Shown piece by piece: positions 1 through 7,259 of a stretch of 42,604 nucleotides of DNA. Below the pieces are notes generated by a model, which was not told where the DNA came from, searched no databases, and was given only the letters and a program-made list of their open reading frames with translations. This DNA is from Methanolinea sp. Lineage in GTDB: Archaea > Halobacteriota > Methanomicrobia > Methanomicrobiales > Methanospirillaceae. Numbering within the stretch: the first letter of the stretch is position 1; each line of letters starts with the position of its first letter. The position numbers were made by a program, and so were the translations under genes. The stretch covers positions 1 to 42,604 of the forward strand of contig JASFYI010000004.1 of NCBI GenBank assembly GCA_030055515.1. Reading direction: 5' to 3'.

Positions 1-136
1 GGCAGACCTTCCCCTCGTTCACCGGCGACCGGTGGTACGGCGCCGTTCCGACGACCTTCCCGTCCTTCACCACGAGGTTGAAGGAACATCCCGTCCCGCA
101 GTAGGGACAGGTCGTCTGCACGTACTTGACGTCCAT
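1..136 (-). CDS. fdhA: Formate dehydrogenase alpha subunit, N-terminal fragment (runs off the window)
   Basis: Only the first 45 codons lie in the window. The reverse-strand reading begins [20 protein letters not shown], with the C-x2-C-x3-C start of the N-terminal [4Fe-4S] motif of molybdopterin oxidoreductases; the fourth cysteine follows in GKVC at the very edge. The [10 protein letters not shown] stretch is typical of methanogen F420-linked formate dehydrogenase, which oxidises formate to CO2 in the cytoplasm. The ATG at 136 is preceded by GAGGT, and a TATA-like element lies at about 174-183. The cofactor residue (Cys or Sec) is outside the window. A related molybdopterin enzyme is the only realistic alternative. 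Confidence 0.88.
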   Translation of the reverse strand, partial: MDVKYVQTTCPYCGTGCSFNLVVKDGKVVGTAPYHRSPVNEGKVC

Positions 137-172
137 GTGTGAAACCTCGAACAGTGGTACATCTCCCGCCGG

Positions 173-184
173 CCTTATTTAACG
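173..184 (-). promoter_or_regulatory. TATA box of fdhA
   Basis: On the reverse strand the sequence reads CGTTAAATAAGG. It is the only A/T-rich island in a GC-rich gap and lies about 40 bases upstream of the fdhA ATG. That spacing leaves a short leader containing the GAGGT ribosome-binding site. The assignment rests on composition and spacing only. Confidence 0.5.
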
Positions 185-331
185 ATACTGATTTACGGCG
201 GAAAATCGATGAATACCGGTGGGTACCATGGCGCGTGCGGGGAGAGGGGGGCAAGAGGGATGCCGCCACGGCGTGGCTGCCCGGGGAGATCGGGGCTCAT
301 TCCTCCGGGATCCGGCGGGGAGGGGACGCCC

Positions 332-817
332 GTGAGGCCGCCGCGCGTGCACCCCATGCTCGCGGCCCTCGTCACGGAGGGGGTCCTCTCTGTCGGGGGG
401 AGGGTCTTTTCCGACCTCGAGGCGTGCCCGCACTGCGGGGGCGAGGTCTCCGGGTACGACACGAAGGAGCGGCGGTTCGCCGTGGTCATCGTGGGGGACG
501 AAAGGAGGACGGTGAACGTGCGGGTGAAGAGGTTCTCGTGCGCCGCCTGCGGGAGGGTCTCGCCGGCACGCGCGCCGTTCTACCCCGGGACGCGCCACGG
601 CTCGCCGGTCGTCGACCTCTGCGTCGCCCTCTCGCGGAACATGACCCCCGGCCGGGCGGCCCGCGTCGCCGCGTGCCTCGGGATCTCGGTCGACAAGAAC
701 ACCGTCCGCTCCTACGCGCGGGGCGCCTTCCCCGCGGTCCCGGTCGAGCCTCTCTTCGGCATCCCCCTCCCGCGGTCGCTCCTCTCGCTCTCCCTCACGG
801 CCGCGACCCGTCGGTGA
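332..817 (+). CDS. Orphan zinc-ribbon/HTH protein resembling a transposase N-terminus
   Basis: This is a 161-residue protein. I chose the GTG at 332 because a GGGGAGGGG purine run lies just upstream; the frame stays open to an ATG at 209, but that stretch looks non-coding. A CPHCGG knuckle and an FSCAACG knuckle about 35 residues later form a zinc ribbon. It is followed by an HTH-like segment (MTPGRAARVAACLGISV, then NTVRSYAR). The order matches the N-terminus of ISL3-like transposases, but no DDE/RNase-H domain follows and I see no terminal inverted repeats. It may be a domesticated or decayed DNA-binding protein. The function is unknown. The last 23 bases overlap the convergent neighbour. 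Confidence 0.6.
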   Translation: MRPPRVHPMLAALVTEGVLSVGGRVFSDLEACPHCGGEVSGYDTKERRFAVVIVGDERRTVNVRVKRFSCAACGRVSPARAPFYPGTRHGSPVVDLCVALSRNMTPGRAARVAACLGISVDKNTVRSYARGAFPAVPVEPLFGIPLPRSLLSLSLTAATRR

Positions 818-1016
818 GGGGCGTCCCGTCGTACGGGCAGAAGGCGATTCTCTCGTCCCGCGTCGCGAACCCGCACGCGGGGCACCGGCGGGCCGGCGCC
901 TCCCGCCACACGTGCGGGATGAGCGGGATGAAGAGGAAGAGGAAGAAGAACGGGAAGCCCGCGAGCCAGAGGAGCGCTGTCGCGAGGAGCGATCCCGCGA
1001 GGAGCAGGACGCTCAA
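795..1016 (-). CDS. Small membrane-anchored zinc-ribbon protein
   Basis: This is a 73-residue protein. Residues 1-38 are almost entirely hydrophobic (SVLLLAGSLLATALLW, then a Phe-rich stretch), giving one or two membrane segments. The C-terminal half carries CPACG...CPYDG, a zinc-ribbon-like tail of the kind that ends with a second short knuckle. The best start in frame is TTG at 1016, overlapping the mfnF stop codon; a strong GGAGGTGATG sits about 19 bases further upstream. No ATG is available, so translation is probably coupled to mfnF. It is the last gene of the mfnD-mfnF unit. Its function is unknown and a role in methanofuran synthesis is only guilt by association. Confidence 0.6.
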   Translation of the reverse strand: MSVLLLAGSLLATALLWLAGFPFFFLFLFIPLIPHVWREAPARRCPACGFATRDERIAFCPYDGTPLTDGSRP

Positions 1017-1948
1017 AACGATAGGCCTCGTCTCATCACCTCCATGACGGCGTGGGCGGGGAGGGCTGCCGCCGCGTCGCCGAGGTCGCGCGAGAGGTCG
1101 CGGGCGGGGATGAGCGACGAGACCAGCCGCGAACCGGTCCCCGCCGCGACCACGGTCTTTGCGCCGCAGGCGCACCGCGCCGCATCCACCGCCTCCCGCA
1201 CCGACCTTCCCTGCGCCTCCCAGAAGGAGACCGCGACGTCCGTCGCGCCCTCGGCCCCGATCTCCTCGAGGTCGGCGCAGACCACGCGCGCGAGGCGGCG
1301 GAGGCAGGACCCGCGGTCCTTTCCCCTCCCGTCCGGCGTGTCGCACGTGTAGTCCTCCTCCCGGATGTGGCCGAGGACGAGGTGGGCGTCCGCGCTCTGC
1401 GCGAAGTACTCGGCGCTCACGGGTGTCGGAATCCCGCCGACGGTGGCGGAGCGGATGACCGCGGGGACGGGCGTCCGCAGGAGCCCGGTGTAGAGGAGGT
1501 AGCCGCGCCGGAGCCTCCCGAGGTCCGAGAGTCCCCGCAGGTGGCCGGGGGAGGAGAGGGGGACGATGTCCGTCGTCGTGCTCCCCATGTCGACGAGGAG
1601 AGCCCGCGGGTACAGGGTGTGGAGGTAGACCGCGGACGCGTACCAGTTCGCCGCGGCGAGGGAGGGGTCGGGGTCCCTGTGGAACGCCCCGTCCGTCCCG
1701 AAGAAGAGGGCGCCGGGGAAGACCCCCTTCACCGCCCGGACGATCCACGCGATCCCTTCCGCCTTGGAGGAGAAACAGTCGGCAAGCTCGCCGCTCATGA
1801 CGACCGCGCACCCGTCGTCCCCCTCGTCCCTGTACCGGGAGAGGACTTCCGCGAGGGGTGCACCCTTCCAGAGGGGGCAGTAGACGGTCTCGACACCCTC
1901 CTCCGTCGCGAACTTGACGTTTGCCCCCCCGACGTCGATCCCTAGCAC
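1013..1948 (-). CDS. mfnF: Methanofuran-pathway condensing enzyme MfnF (hydantoinase/oxoprolinase-like)
   Basis: This 311-residue protein belongs to the H4MPT-linked C1 pathway family. It has an ASKHA-type phosphate loop at the N-terminus (VLGIDVGGANVKFAT) and a second glycine/threonine loop, VDMGSTTTDI, at about 119-128. MfnF joins gamma-glutamyltyramine to the furan-methyl diphosphate to build the core of methanofuran, the first C1 carrier of CO2 reduction. The GTG start at 1948 lies inside the end of mfnD, so the two are translationally coupled. The neighbouring MfnD makes one of its substrates, which supports the assignment. Older annotations call this family hydantoinase or DUF protein. 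Confidence 0.82.
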   Translation of the reverse strand: MLGIDVGGANVKFATEEGVETVYCPLWKGAPLAEVLSRYRDEGDDGCAVVMSGELADCFSSKAEGIAWIVRAVKGVFPGALFFGTDGAFHRDPDPSLAAANWYASAVYLHTLYPRALLVDMGSTTTDIVPLSSPGHLRGLSDLGRLRRGYLLYTGLLRTPVPAVIRSATVGGIPTPVSAEYFAQSADAHLVLGHIREEDYTCDTPDGRGKDRGSCLRRLARVVCADLEEIGAEGATDVAVSFWEAQGRSVREAVDAARCACGAKTVVAAGTGSRLVSSLIPARDLSRDLGDAAAALPAHAVMEVMRRGLSF

Positions 1949-2832
1949 AGCCGTTCCACCCTCCCGTGGCTGTCGAACCGCGCCCTCCCCACGAGGTGGA
2001 CGGAGTCGGGCCCTTCCCCCCTCGATGCCCGGACGAGCACGTCGGCGATCTCCTCCTCCATGCAGGCCGCGATGCCCACGACGCTCGTCGTGACCCGGGG
2101 GTTGACGTCGACCACGTACGGCCGGTCCGCAAGGACGATGTCCACGCCGACGTACCCCTGGCAGCCGAGGACCGTCACCGCCTTTGAAGCCGCCTCCACG
2201 AGTTCCCCGTGCCGCGGGTGGGAGACCGGGGTCTCGCCCCCGCAATATGTAAACTCCCCTGAAGGGCCGATCCTCACGTCCTGCCGGTTCACGGCGAGGA
2301 GGAGGGGGGGCCTGCCCGTGTAGTAGGCGCACGCGTTCCCGACGACCCTGCTCCCGACGAGGCTCACGCTCAGGTGCTCCCCCTCGATGAAGTCCTGCGC
2401 AAACTCGCCCTGCCCCGGCGGGTCGCCGGAGAGCCGCACGCCGAGCGAGCCGCACCCCGCGACGGGCTTGACGACCTGCCTCCCGGCCCGTGGCTCGCCC
2501 GGGACCGCGATCCCGTGCCGCCGGAGGATCTGGCCGCACCGTTGCTTGTCCGCGCAGATCGCGGCGTTCATGCTCCCGCACCCGATGTTGTGGGTCACCC
2601 TCTCGAGGGCGGAAGTGTACCGGAAGAGGAGGTGGTCCGGGGCGATCACGAGCCCGACGTCGCAGGAGGGGGCGAGGCGGCGGATCTCCCCGAGGAGGTC
2701 GCCCCGCTCGGGGAGGACGACCTCGTACCCGCACCGCGCAAAGCTCCCCGCGAGGACATCGAGCATCGCCCTCCCCTCGGGGGCGAGGAGCGGGTCGTGG
2801 AACGTCGCGTACTCGGCGAGGAACGCCTTCAT
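1942..2832 (-). CDS. mfnD: Tyramine--L-glutamate ligase MfnD (ATP-grasp)
   Basis: This 296-residue ATP-grasp enzyme joins L-glutamate to tyramine to give gamma-glutamyltyramine for methanofuran. Visible elements are the nucleotide-binding Lys in VVKPVAGCGS (about 121-130), the FIEGEH adenine-side motif (149-153) and the metal-binding DVNPRVTTS (242-250). The ATG at 2832 opens a unit of three overlapping genes (mfnD, mfnF, small membrane zinc ribbon). The gene diverges from surE, with about 80 bases between the two starts. The family has close ATP-grasp relatives, but adjacency to mfnF makes this assignment firm. Confidence 0.87.
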   Translation of the reverse strand: MKAFLAEYATFHDPLLAPEGRAMLDVLAGSFARCGYEVVLPERGDLLGEIRRLAPSCDVGLVIAPDHLLFRYTSALERVTHNIGCGSMNAAICADKQRCGQILRRHGIAVPGEPRAGRQVVKPVAGCGSLGVRLSGDPPGQGEFAQDFIEGEHLSVSLVGSRVVGNACAYYTGRPPLLLAVNRQDVRIGPSGEFTYCGGETPVSHPRHGELVEAASKAVTVLGCQGYVGVDIVLADRPYVVDVNPRVTTSVVGIAACMEEEIADVLVRASRGEGPDSVHLVGRARFDSHGRVERLC

Positions 2833-2914
2833 CCCTAGAGATCACGACCTCTCCCGTGATAGGCGTGACGATCGGTCACTTATTTCTCCCCCACATACCC
2901 AATGGTTGGTGACC

Positions 2915-3718
2915 ATGAGACACCGGATCCTCCTCACCAATGACGACGGGATCAATTCTGCCGGCCTCTGGGCGGCCTACGAGGCCCTCGCGCCCTTCTC
3001 GGACGTGACCATCGTCGCACCGGCGACCCAGCAGAGCGCGGTGGGACGGTCCATATCCATATTCGAGCCGATACGCGCCCACGAGGTGGAGGTGAACGGG
3101 GTGACGGCCTACGCCGTCGGGGGGAAACCGACCGACGCGGTGATCATCGGCCTCTACGCCCTCGGTATCCGCCCCGACCTCGTGGTGAGCGGGATCAACA
3201 TCGGGGAGAACCTCTCCTTCGAGTCGATCATGACGTCGGGGACGGTGGGGGCGGCGCTGGAGGCGGCAAACCAGGGGACGCGGGCGATCGCGTTCTCGCT
3301 CCAGGTGGAGGACCAGGGCGACAAGTTCGACGACCCGCGGCGGCACAGGCAGAGCTTTGAATCGTCAAAGAGGGTCGTCCGCGAGGTCTGCAGGATGTTC
3401 CTCGACAGGCCGTTCCCGGCGGGCACGGACGTCCTGAACGTGAACATCCCGTCGGTCGTGAGGGGAGGGTACGAGGTGACGAGGCTCGCCGAGAAGCTCT
3501 TCGCGACGGGCGTCGAGAGGAGGCTCGACCCGAGGGGGCGGCCGTACTTCTGGATCAACGGCCCGCTCATCGAGGACGCGGACGAGGGGACGGACGTCCA
3601 CGCCATCCGGAAGGGGAACATCTCGCTCACCCCCATCACCCTCGACTGCACCGCCCACGGCGCGACCGGCGAGCTCTCCCGGCTTTTCTCCGGGCTGTGG
3701 GAGAGGGGGGGAGCGTGA
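2915..3718 (+). CDS. surE: 5'/3'-nucleotidase SurE
   Basis: This 267-residue survival-protein-E phosphatase dephosphorylates nucleoside monophosphates. The N-terminal ILLTNDDGINSAG carries the metal-binding Asp pair (about 10-11), and VVSGINIGENL carries the conserved Ser/Asn metal ligands. I start it at ATG 2915, directly after GGTTGGTGACC, which contains a GGTG ribosome-binding core; a TATA-like CACTTATTTC lies about 35 bases upstream. The open frame runs further back, but through antisense mfnD sequence. The stop overlaps the start of rpiA, so the two are one operon. Confidence 0.9.
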   Translation: MRHRILLTNDDGINSAGLWAAYEALAPFSDVTIVAPATQQSAVGRSISIFEPIRAHEVEVNGVTAYAVGGKPTDAVIIGLYALGIRPDLVVSGINIGENLSFESIMTSGTVGAALEAANQGTRAIAFSLQVEDQGDKFDDPRRHRQSFESSKRVVREVCRMFLDRPFPAGTDVLNVNIPSVVRGGYEVTRLAEKLFATGVERRLDPRGRPYFWINGPLIEDADEGTDVHAIRKGNISLTPITLDCTAHGATGELSRLFSGLWERGGA

Positions 3719-4416
3719 CGCCGGGAGATGCCGGGACCGGGAAGAGGAATGCCGGCGAAAGGGCGGCGGAGTTCGTCCGCGACGGGATGGTCGTCGGGCT
3801 CGGGACCGGGTCGACCACGTACCACTTCCTCGTCCGGCTCGCGGAGAGGATAAAGGCAGAGGGCCTCTCCGTTGCCGGGGTCCCGACGTCGCACCAGACC
3901 GCGATTCGCGCGCGGGAGCTCGGGATCCCGCTCGCGACGCTCGACGATTACCCCGCGCTCGACCTCGCGGTCGACGGGACGGACCAGGTGGACCCGGCGC
4001 TGCGCCTGATCAAGGGGAGGGGCGCGGCCCTCACGAGGGAGAAAGTGGTCGCGGCAGCTGCTGCACGCCTCGTCATCGTCGCGGACCGTGAGAAGGTGGT
4101 CCCGGCGCTCTCGGGGACGGTCCCCCTCGAGGTGATCCCGTTCGCGGCAACGCCGGTCATCCGCTCCCTGCGGGAGATGGGGGGTGTCCCTGTCGTCCGC
4201 GAGGGGAAGGCAAAGGACGGCCCTGTCATCACCGACAACGGCAATTACATCGTCGACTGCACGTTCCCCGCGATCCCGGATCCCGAGGGGCTCGAGGACG
4301 CTCTCACCCTCATCCCCGGCGTGCTCGAGTGCGGCCTCTTCTGCAAGTTCACGGGAAAGACGACCCTCGTTTCCGGGAGCGCGGGGGGCGTGGAGGTGAG
4401 GGGAAAGCCGGTATGA
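3715..4416 (+). CDS. rpiA: Ribose-5-phosphate isomerase A
   Basis: This 233-residue enzyme interconverts ribulose 5-phosphate and ribose 5-phosphate. Signature blocks are GLGTGSTTYHF (about 28-38), DGTDQVD (87-93) and KGRGAALTREK (100-110), which holds the catalytic base region. The GTG at 3715 overlaps the surE stop (GTGA) and follows a GAGAGGGGGGA site. Together with the Fae-Hps fusion at 28.2-29.4 kb it would complete the archaeal reversed ribulose-monophosphate route to ribose: Hps and isomerase activities give ribulose 5-phosphate, and RpiA gives ribose 5-phosphate. Confidence 0.93.
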   Translation: MTPGDAGTGKRNAGERAAEFVRDGMVVGLGTGSTTYHFLVRLAERIKAEGLSVAGVPTSHQTAIRARELGIPLATLDDYPALDLAVDGTDQVDPALRLIKGRGAALTREKVVAAAAARLVIVADREKVVPALSGTVPLEVIPFAATPVIRSLREMGGVPVVREGKAKDGPVITDNGNYIVDCTFPAIPDPEGLEDALTLIPGVLECGLFCKFTGKTTLVSGSAGGVEVRGKPV

Positions 4417-4487
4417 TCCCGCGTGCGGGGGAGGATGCGGCGCGGAAAATTGAGTGCACGGTGGAGGAGGTCAGGGGCGGGATCGCG

Positions 4488-4877
4488 TCACGAGATGTAC
4501 TCGCGGACCTGCTGGATGAGCTCGAGCTGGTTTGAGACCTCTTTTTTCTTCTCCTGCTCGATGCAGTCCATGATCTCGCGGATGGGCCGGGAGAGCCTGT
4601 AGATCTTGACGGGCCGGCCCTTGTTCTCCGTCTTCGTCGCCCTGTTCTCGACCCACTTCTGTTCCATGAGCGTCGCCATGGCGATGCTCACCTCGGGCTG
4701 GCGGAGGTCGGTCCCGCGCTCTATCTCCCGGGACGTTGCCTCCTGCGTGTGGGCGAGGTAGACGAGGACCTTGGCGACGTTCTTCTTGAGGCCTATGCGG
4801 ACCAGGAGATCTGCGAGTTCCTCCTCCCTCGGGGTAAAATACATGATATTCCTCGATTTCATGCGATTCCCTGTCAT
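4488..4877 (-). CDS. Winged-helix transcriptional regulator
   Basis: This is a 129-residue protein. Residues 33-98 form a winged-helix domain of MarR/TrmB-like character: a helical TSREIERGTDLRQPEVSIAM recognition segment, then a basic wing NKGRPVKIYRLS. The last 30 residues (EIMDCIEQEKKKEVSNQ...) look like a dimerising helix. No ligand domain is present. Three in-frame ATGs compete: 4877, 4862 and 4844. A TATA-like TTTTTATC lies about 25 bases above the first, which fits a nearly leaderless transcript from 4877. The target is unknown. The gene sits next to tbp and is separated from it by an A/T-rich stretch (about 4895-4955). Confidence 0.78.
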   Translation of the reverse strand: MTGNRMKSRNIMYFTPREEELADLLVRIGLKKNVAKVLVYLAHTQEATSREIERGTDLRQPEVSIAMATLMEQKWVENRATKTENKGRPVKIYRLSRPIREIMDCIEQEKKKEVSNQLELIQQVREYIS

Positions 4878-4954
4878 TCCTAACGGGTTGGAACCAATTA
4901 GATAAAAATATTATTATTATTTATATCTCCATATTAAAAACGAAATAAAATTTA

Positions 4955-5515
4955 TCACAGGAGCCCGAGGTTCTTGAGGTCCGTGAGGATCTTCTGGACG
5001 GCTTTCCGGGCATCGTCGGGCTCCTTCCCGCCGGTGATGATGAGCTTCCCCGAGCCGAAGAGGAGGACGACGACCTTTGGGTTCTCCAGCCTGTAGACGA
5101 GCCCGGGGAACTGCTCGGGCTCGTACTCTATCCGGTCGAGGTTGAAACCGACCGCGATCTTGTTGAGGTTGATGCCGGAGCCGAGGTCCGCGGAGGTGAC
5201 GATATTCTGGATCTTGTACGTGAGCTTCTTTGGGATCTCGATGTTCAGCCCACGCAGGAGGTTGCCGAGGATCTCGAGGCCCTGGGAGAGACTCTCGATG
5301 CTCTTTGCCCCCGTGAGGACGACCTTCCCCGACCCAAAGACGAGGGCAGCGATCTTTGGCTGCTGCATCCTGATGACGACGCCCGGGAACCTCTTCTTAT
5401 TGTATTCGGCGTCTTTTATCTGGGAGGCGAGGGCGGGGAGATCGAGGTAATCCGTGACCTTCGCAGAGGCAACGATATTTTCGATCTTGAGAGAATCCTC
5501 CGGTTTGACCTTCAT
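4955..5515 (-). CDS. tbp: TATA-box-binding protein
   Basis: This 186-residue general transcription factor binds the promoter TATA box and recruits TFB and RNA polymerase. Two imperfect copies of the TBP fold are plain: FPGVVIRMQQPKIAALVFGS (43-62) and FPGLVYRLENPKVVVLLFGS (136-155), each followed by a K-(V/L)-(V/I)-(L/I)-TG segment. The length is normal for archaeal TBP. The ATG at 5515 lies about 25 bases from the centre of a TATA box at 5537-5546, so the mRNA is probably leaderless or nearly so. That TATA box is enclosed by a perfect inverted repeat, described separately. Confidence 0.96.
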   Translation of the reverse strand: MKVKPEDSLKIENIVASAKVTDYLDLPALASQIKDAEYNKKRFPGVVIRMQQPKIAALVFGSGKVVLTGAKSIESLSQGLEILGNLLRGLNIEIPKKLTYKIQNIVTSADLGSGINLNKIAVGFNLDRIEYEPEQFPGLVYRLENPKVVVLLFGSGKLIITGGKEPDDARKAVQKILTDLKNLGLL

Positions 5516-5528
5516 ATTTATAAATGAA

Positions 5529-5562
5529 CCCGGGCAGTATATAAACAGTTGGGTTGCCCGGG
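5529..5562. promoter_or_regulatory. tbp TATA box inside an 8-bp inverted repeat
   Basis: CCCGGGCA at 5529-5536 and TGCCCGGG at 5555-5562 are exact reverse complements. Between them lies GTATATAAAC (5537-5546), which reads as a TATA box on both strands. On the reverse strand it is correctly placed for tbp. On the forward strand it could start a transcript with a roughly 100-base leader towards the pilin gene. A third copy of CCCGGGCA is at 5612-5619. The layout suggests an operator that would occlude TBP binding, but no binding protein is identified. Confidence 0.5.
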
Positions 5563-5666
5563 CCGGCGGGGCGCGGTCAGGAGCGGGGGAACCCGGTGGT
5601 CTCCACGCGGCCCCGGGCAGGGTGCGGGAAGGTCAGTTTATCATCCCGCGCGCAGAGGGAATAACG

Positions 5667-6623
5667 ATGGAGAGGGAGGGAGACGCAGGCATCGACGAGG
5701 TGATCGGGACGATACTCCTCGTCGTTCTCGTCATCGCGCTCGTGGCAATCATCGGGGGCATCGTATTCGGATACATCACCCTCCAGCCCAAGTCGGCGTA
5801 CATCCCGCCGAGGGTCGCGGTCGTCGACTACGCGGGGGGCAAGGCGATCAGCCTCTATTCCCGCGGCGGGGACCCTGCCGTCCTCGACCCGTCGCAGGAA
5901 GGCCGCTACGTGCTCGGGTTCTACCTCGACACCGGGAGGGGGACCTTCAAGGCCGTCCCGGACCCGGGCGTGGCGACGTGGAACCCCGGGGAGACGATCT
6001 ACATCTACTACGATGCCTCGGCGGAGAAATACCGGGTGGGAGGCCGGGTGCCCGCGTATCCGCCGGGCCAAATCCCCGACGCGAAACTGTACCTCCGCGT
6101 GGTGGACGAAAGGGCGAAGCTCCTCGTCCTGAAGGAGGGGATCGGGGAGCCGGGGGGAGGGACGGGGACACCCACGACGACACCGACGACGGTACCGACC
6201 ACGACGCCGACGACGACACCTCCCACGACGACACCGACGACGGTACCGACCACGACGCCGACGACGACACCTCCCACGACGATACCCACGACGACACCCA
6301 CGGCGACTCCGATACCCGCGTGCGGGACCATCACGGGGCGCGTGGTAAACAACTCGAATAATGTCGGCATCCCCGGGGTCACAATCCAGTACAGGTACAG
6401 GGAGAACCAGGGGCAGGCGCCATGGACCCCCTGGTATTCCACGGTGACGGGGGCAGGCGGGACCTACGCCATCACAGGTGTTCCATACAATCCGGCGCAC
6501 TTCTATCAGGTCACCGTAGTAGTTCCCCCGGGCTATTCCGGGGTGTCGCCGTCCATCCAGGAGTTCATCCTGAACCCCGGCAATTGTTACCAGACGGGGA
6601 TCAACTTCAGTCTCCTGCCATAG
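5667..6623 (+). CDS. Type IV pilin-like surface protein with Thr/Pro linker and Cna-B-like C-terminal domain
   Basis: This 318-residue protein begins with a short charged leader and the hydrophobic helix of archaeal pilins (GIDEVIGTILLVVLVIALVA, residues 8-27). Residues about 40-160 form a pilin-like globular part. A Thr/Pro linker follows (about 168-216) and includes two exact copies of a 17-residue unit. From about 219 on, a beta-sandwich of carboxypeptidase-regulatory or Cna-B type is suggested by TITGRVVNNSNNVGIPGVTI and the later GTYAITGVP. The ATG at 5667 has GAGGGA 7 bases upstream. It is presumably processed by an archaeal prepilin peptidase and displayed on the cell surface. A pilin head carrying an adhesin-like domain is unusual. 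Confidence 0.75.
   Translation: MEREGDAGIDEVIGTILLVVLVIALVAIIGGIVFGYITLQPKSAYIPPRVAVVDYAGGKAISLYSRGGDPAVLDPSQEGRYVLGFYLDTGRGTFKAVPDPGVATWNPGETIYIYYDASAEKYRVGGRVPAYPPGQIPDAKLYLRVVDERAKLLVLKEGIGEPGGGTGTPTTTPTTVPTTTPTTTPPTTTPTTVPTTTPTTTPPTTIPTTTPTATPIPACGTITGRVVNNSNNVGIPGVTIQYRYRENQGQAPWTPWYSTVTGAGGTYAITGVPYNPAHFYQVTVVVPPGYSGVSPSIQEFILNPGNCYQTGINFSLLP
6174..6275 (+). repeat. Two exact 51-bp tandem repeats coding for Thr/Pro linker
   Basis: Units 6174-6224 and 6225-6275 appear identical base for base. Each codes for TTTPTTVPTTTPTTTPP. A degenerate third unit continues to about 6315. Identity at synonymous positions points to recent duplication or gene conversion. Length variation between strains is likely. 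Confidence 0.88.
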
Positions 6624-6645
6624 TGAAAGGGAGAGGTCTTACCCC

Positions 6646-6665
6646 GCGGGAGAAAATACTCCCGC
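6646..6665 (+). terminator. Hairpin just downstream of the pilin-like gene
   Basis: GCGGGAG at 6646-6652 and CTCCCGC at 6659-6665 pair perfectly around the 6-base loop AAAATA, 23 bases after the stop codon. It is the right place for a transcript end or an mRNA 3' stabiliser. No long T-run follows directly. Confidence 0.45.
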
Positions 6666-6681
6666 ACCGCCTCCCGGAAAT

Positions 6682-6728
6682 CACCGGGCGCGCGTCTCTT
6701 CTCCCGCGGGGGCGGGCAAAGCCCGGTG
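6682..6728. repeat. Long inverted repeat in the pilin-tfs intergenic region
   Basis: CACCGGGC at 6682-6689 is the exact reverse complement of GCCCGGTG at 6721-6728. The 31-base interior also contains the self-complementary CCCGCGGG. It could be part of a bidirectional termination region between two convergent genes. Confidence 0.4.
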
Positions 6729-6753
6729 CTCCCCCATTCCCACGCGGGAGGGG

Positions 6754-6784
6754 AAAAAGGTCAAAAAAAAAGGGGGATTTTTTT
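6754..6784 (-). terminator. Oligo-T terminator of tfs
   Basis: Read on the reverse strand, a T9 tract (6771-6763) and a T5 tract (6758-6754) follow an A7 tract and CCCCC, starting about 20 bases after the tfs stop. Stretches of T on the coding strand are the main intrinsic termination signal in archaea. Confidence 0.6.
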
Positions 6785-6793
6785 GCGGATCGT

Positions 6794-7105
6794 TCAGTCG
6801 TACTCCCGCCACGTGTGCCCGCACTCGCAGCAGCGGAAGAACCGGACCTCGCTCTCGTCGGCGGCCCGGAGCTGGCGGAGCCACCAGAACGCGAGGTTGT
6901 GCTCGCATTTAGGGCACTTCGTCGCGATCGTGGGGAGCGTGCGGACCGGCCCCTCCTCCTCGACGATGGTGATCTCCTTCTCCTTCCTGTTCTTCTTTAT
7001 CTGGAGCTTCTCTTTCTTCTCGATATTCCTGATGTACCCGCACTTCCGGCACTTGAGCTGGCCCGCGGACGAGATCATCAGGCTTCCGCACTCGGGGCAG
7101 AACAT
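6794..7105 (-). CDS. tfs: Transcription factor S (TFIIS-like RNA polymerase cleavage factor)
   Basis: This 103-residue protein rescues backtracked RNA polymerase by stimulating transcript cleavage. The N-terminal zinc ribbon is CPECG...CRKCG (3-23). The C-terminal ribbon is CPKC...CCECG (64-96), and its hairpin tip carries RAADE with the catalytic acidic pair Asp83-Glu84. The length and both ribbons match archaeal TFS. I start it at the ATG at 7105, where the first ribbon begins two residues later; longer starts add unrelated sequence. It has its own oligo-T terminator. Confidence 0.94.
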   Translation of the reverse strand: MFCPECGSLMISSAGQLKCRKCGYIRNIEKKEKLQIKKNRKEKEITIVEEEGPVRTLPTIATKCPKCEHNLAFWWLRQLRAADESEVRFFRCCECGHTWREYD

Positions 7106-7259
7106 CCGGGGATCAATGCGTTCTCCCGGGAGATTAAGGCTTGGATGAGCACGGGGCAGGCGAGGCAGGGGGCGGCAGCGCGAAAGGAGCAACGCGCGTT
7201 TCCCCGCCCGGCAGCCCCCACGGCACCCTTTTTCTCCCCGTAAAGCCCATGGGATCGGG

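Noticed and set aside
332-817. Intact insertion sequence
   Set aside because: No catalytic domain, terminal inverted repeats or target duplication can be seen around the zinc-ribbon/HTH gene.
2874-2914. GGTCAC/GTGACC inverted repeat around the surE promoter
   Set aside because: It is only 6 bp with a wide spacer, and one arm is explained by the ribosome-binding site.
4414-4535. Short forward frame after rpiA (about 40 codons from an ATG at 4413)
   Set aside because: Nearly half of it lies antisense to the winged-helix regulator gene, it lacks a ribosome-binding site, and no motif is visible.
6174-6315. Repeats considered as a CRISPR-like or minisatellite array
   Set aside because: The units are contiguous, in frame, and encode a Thr/Pro linker. 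There are no spacers.
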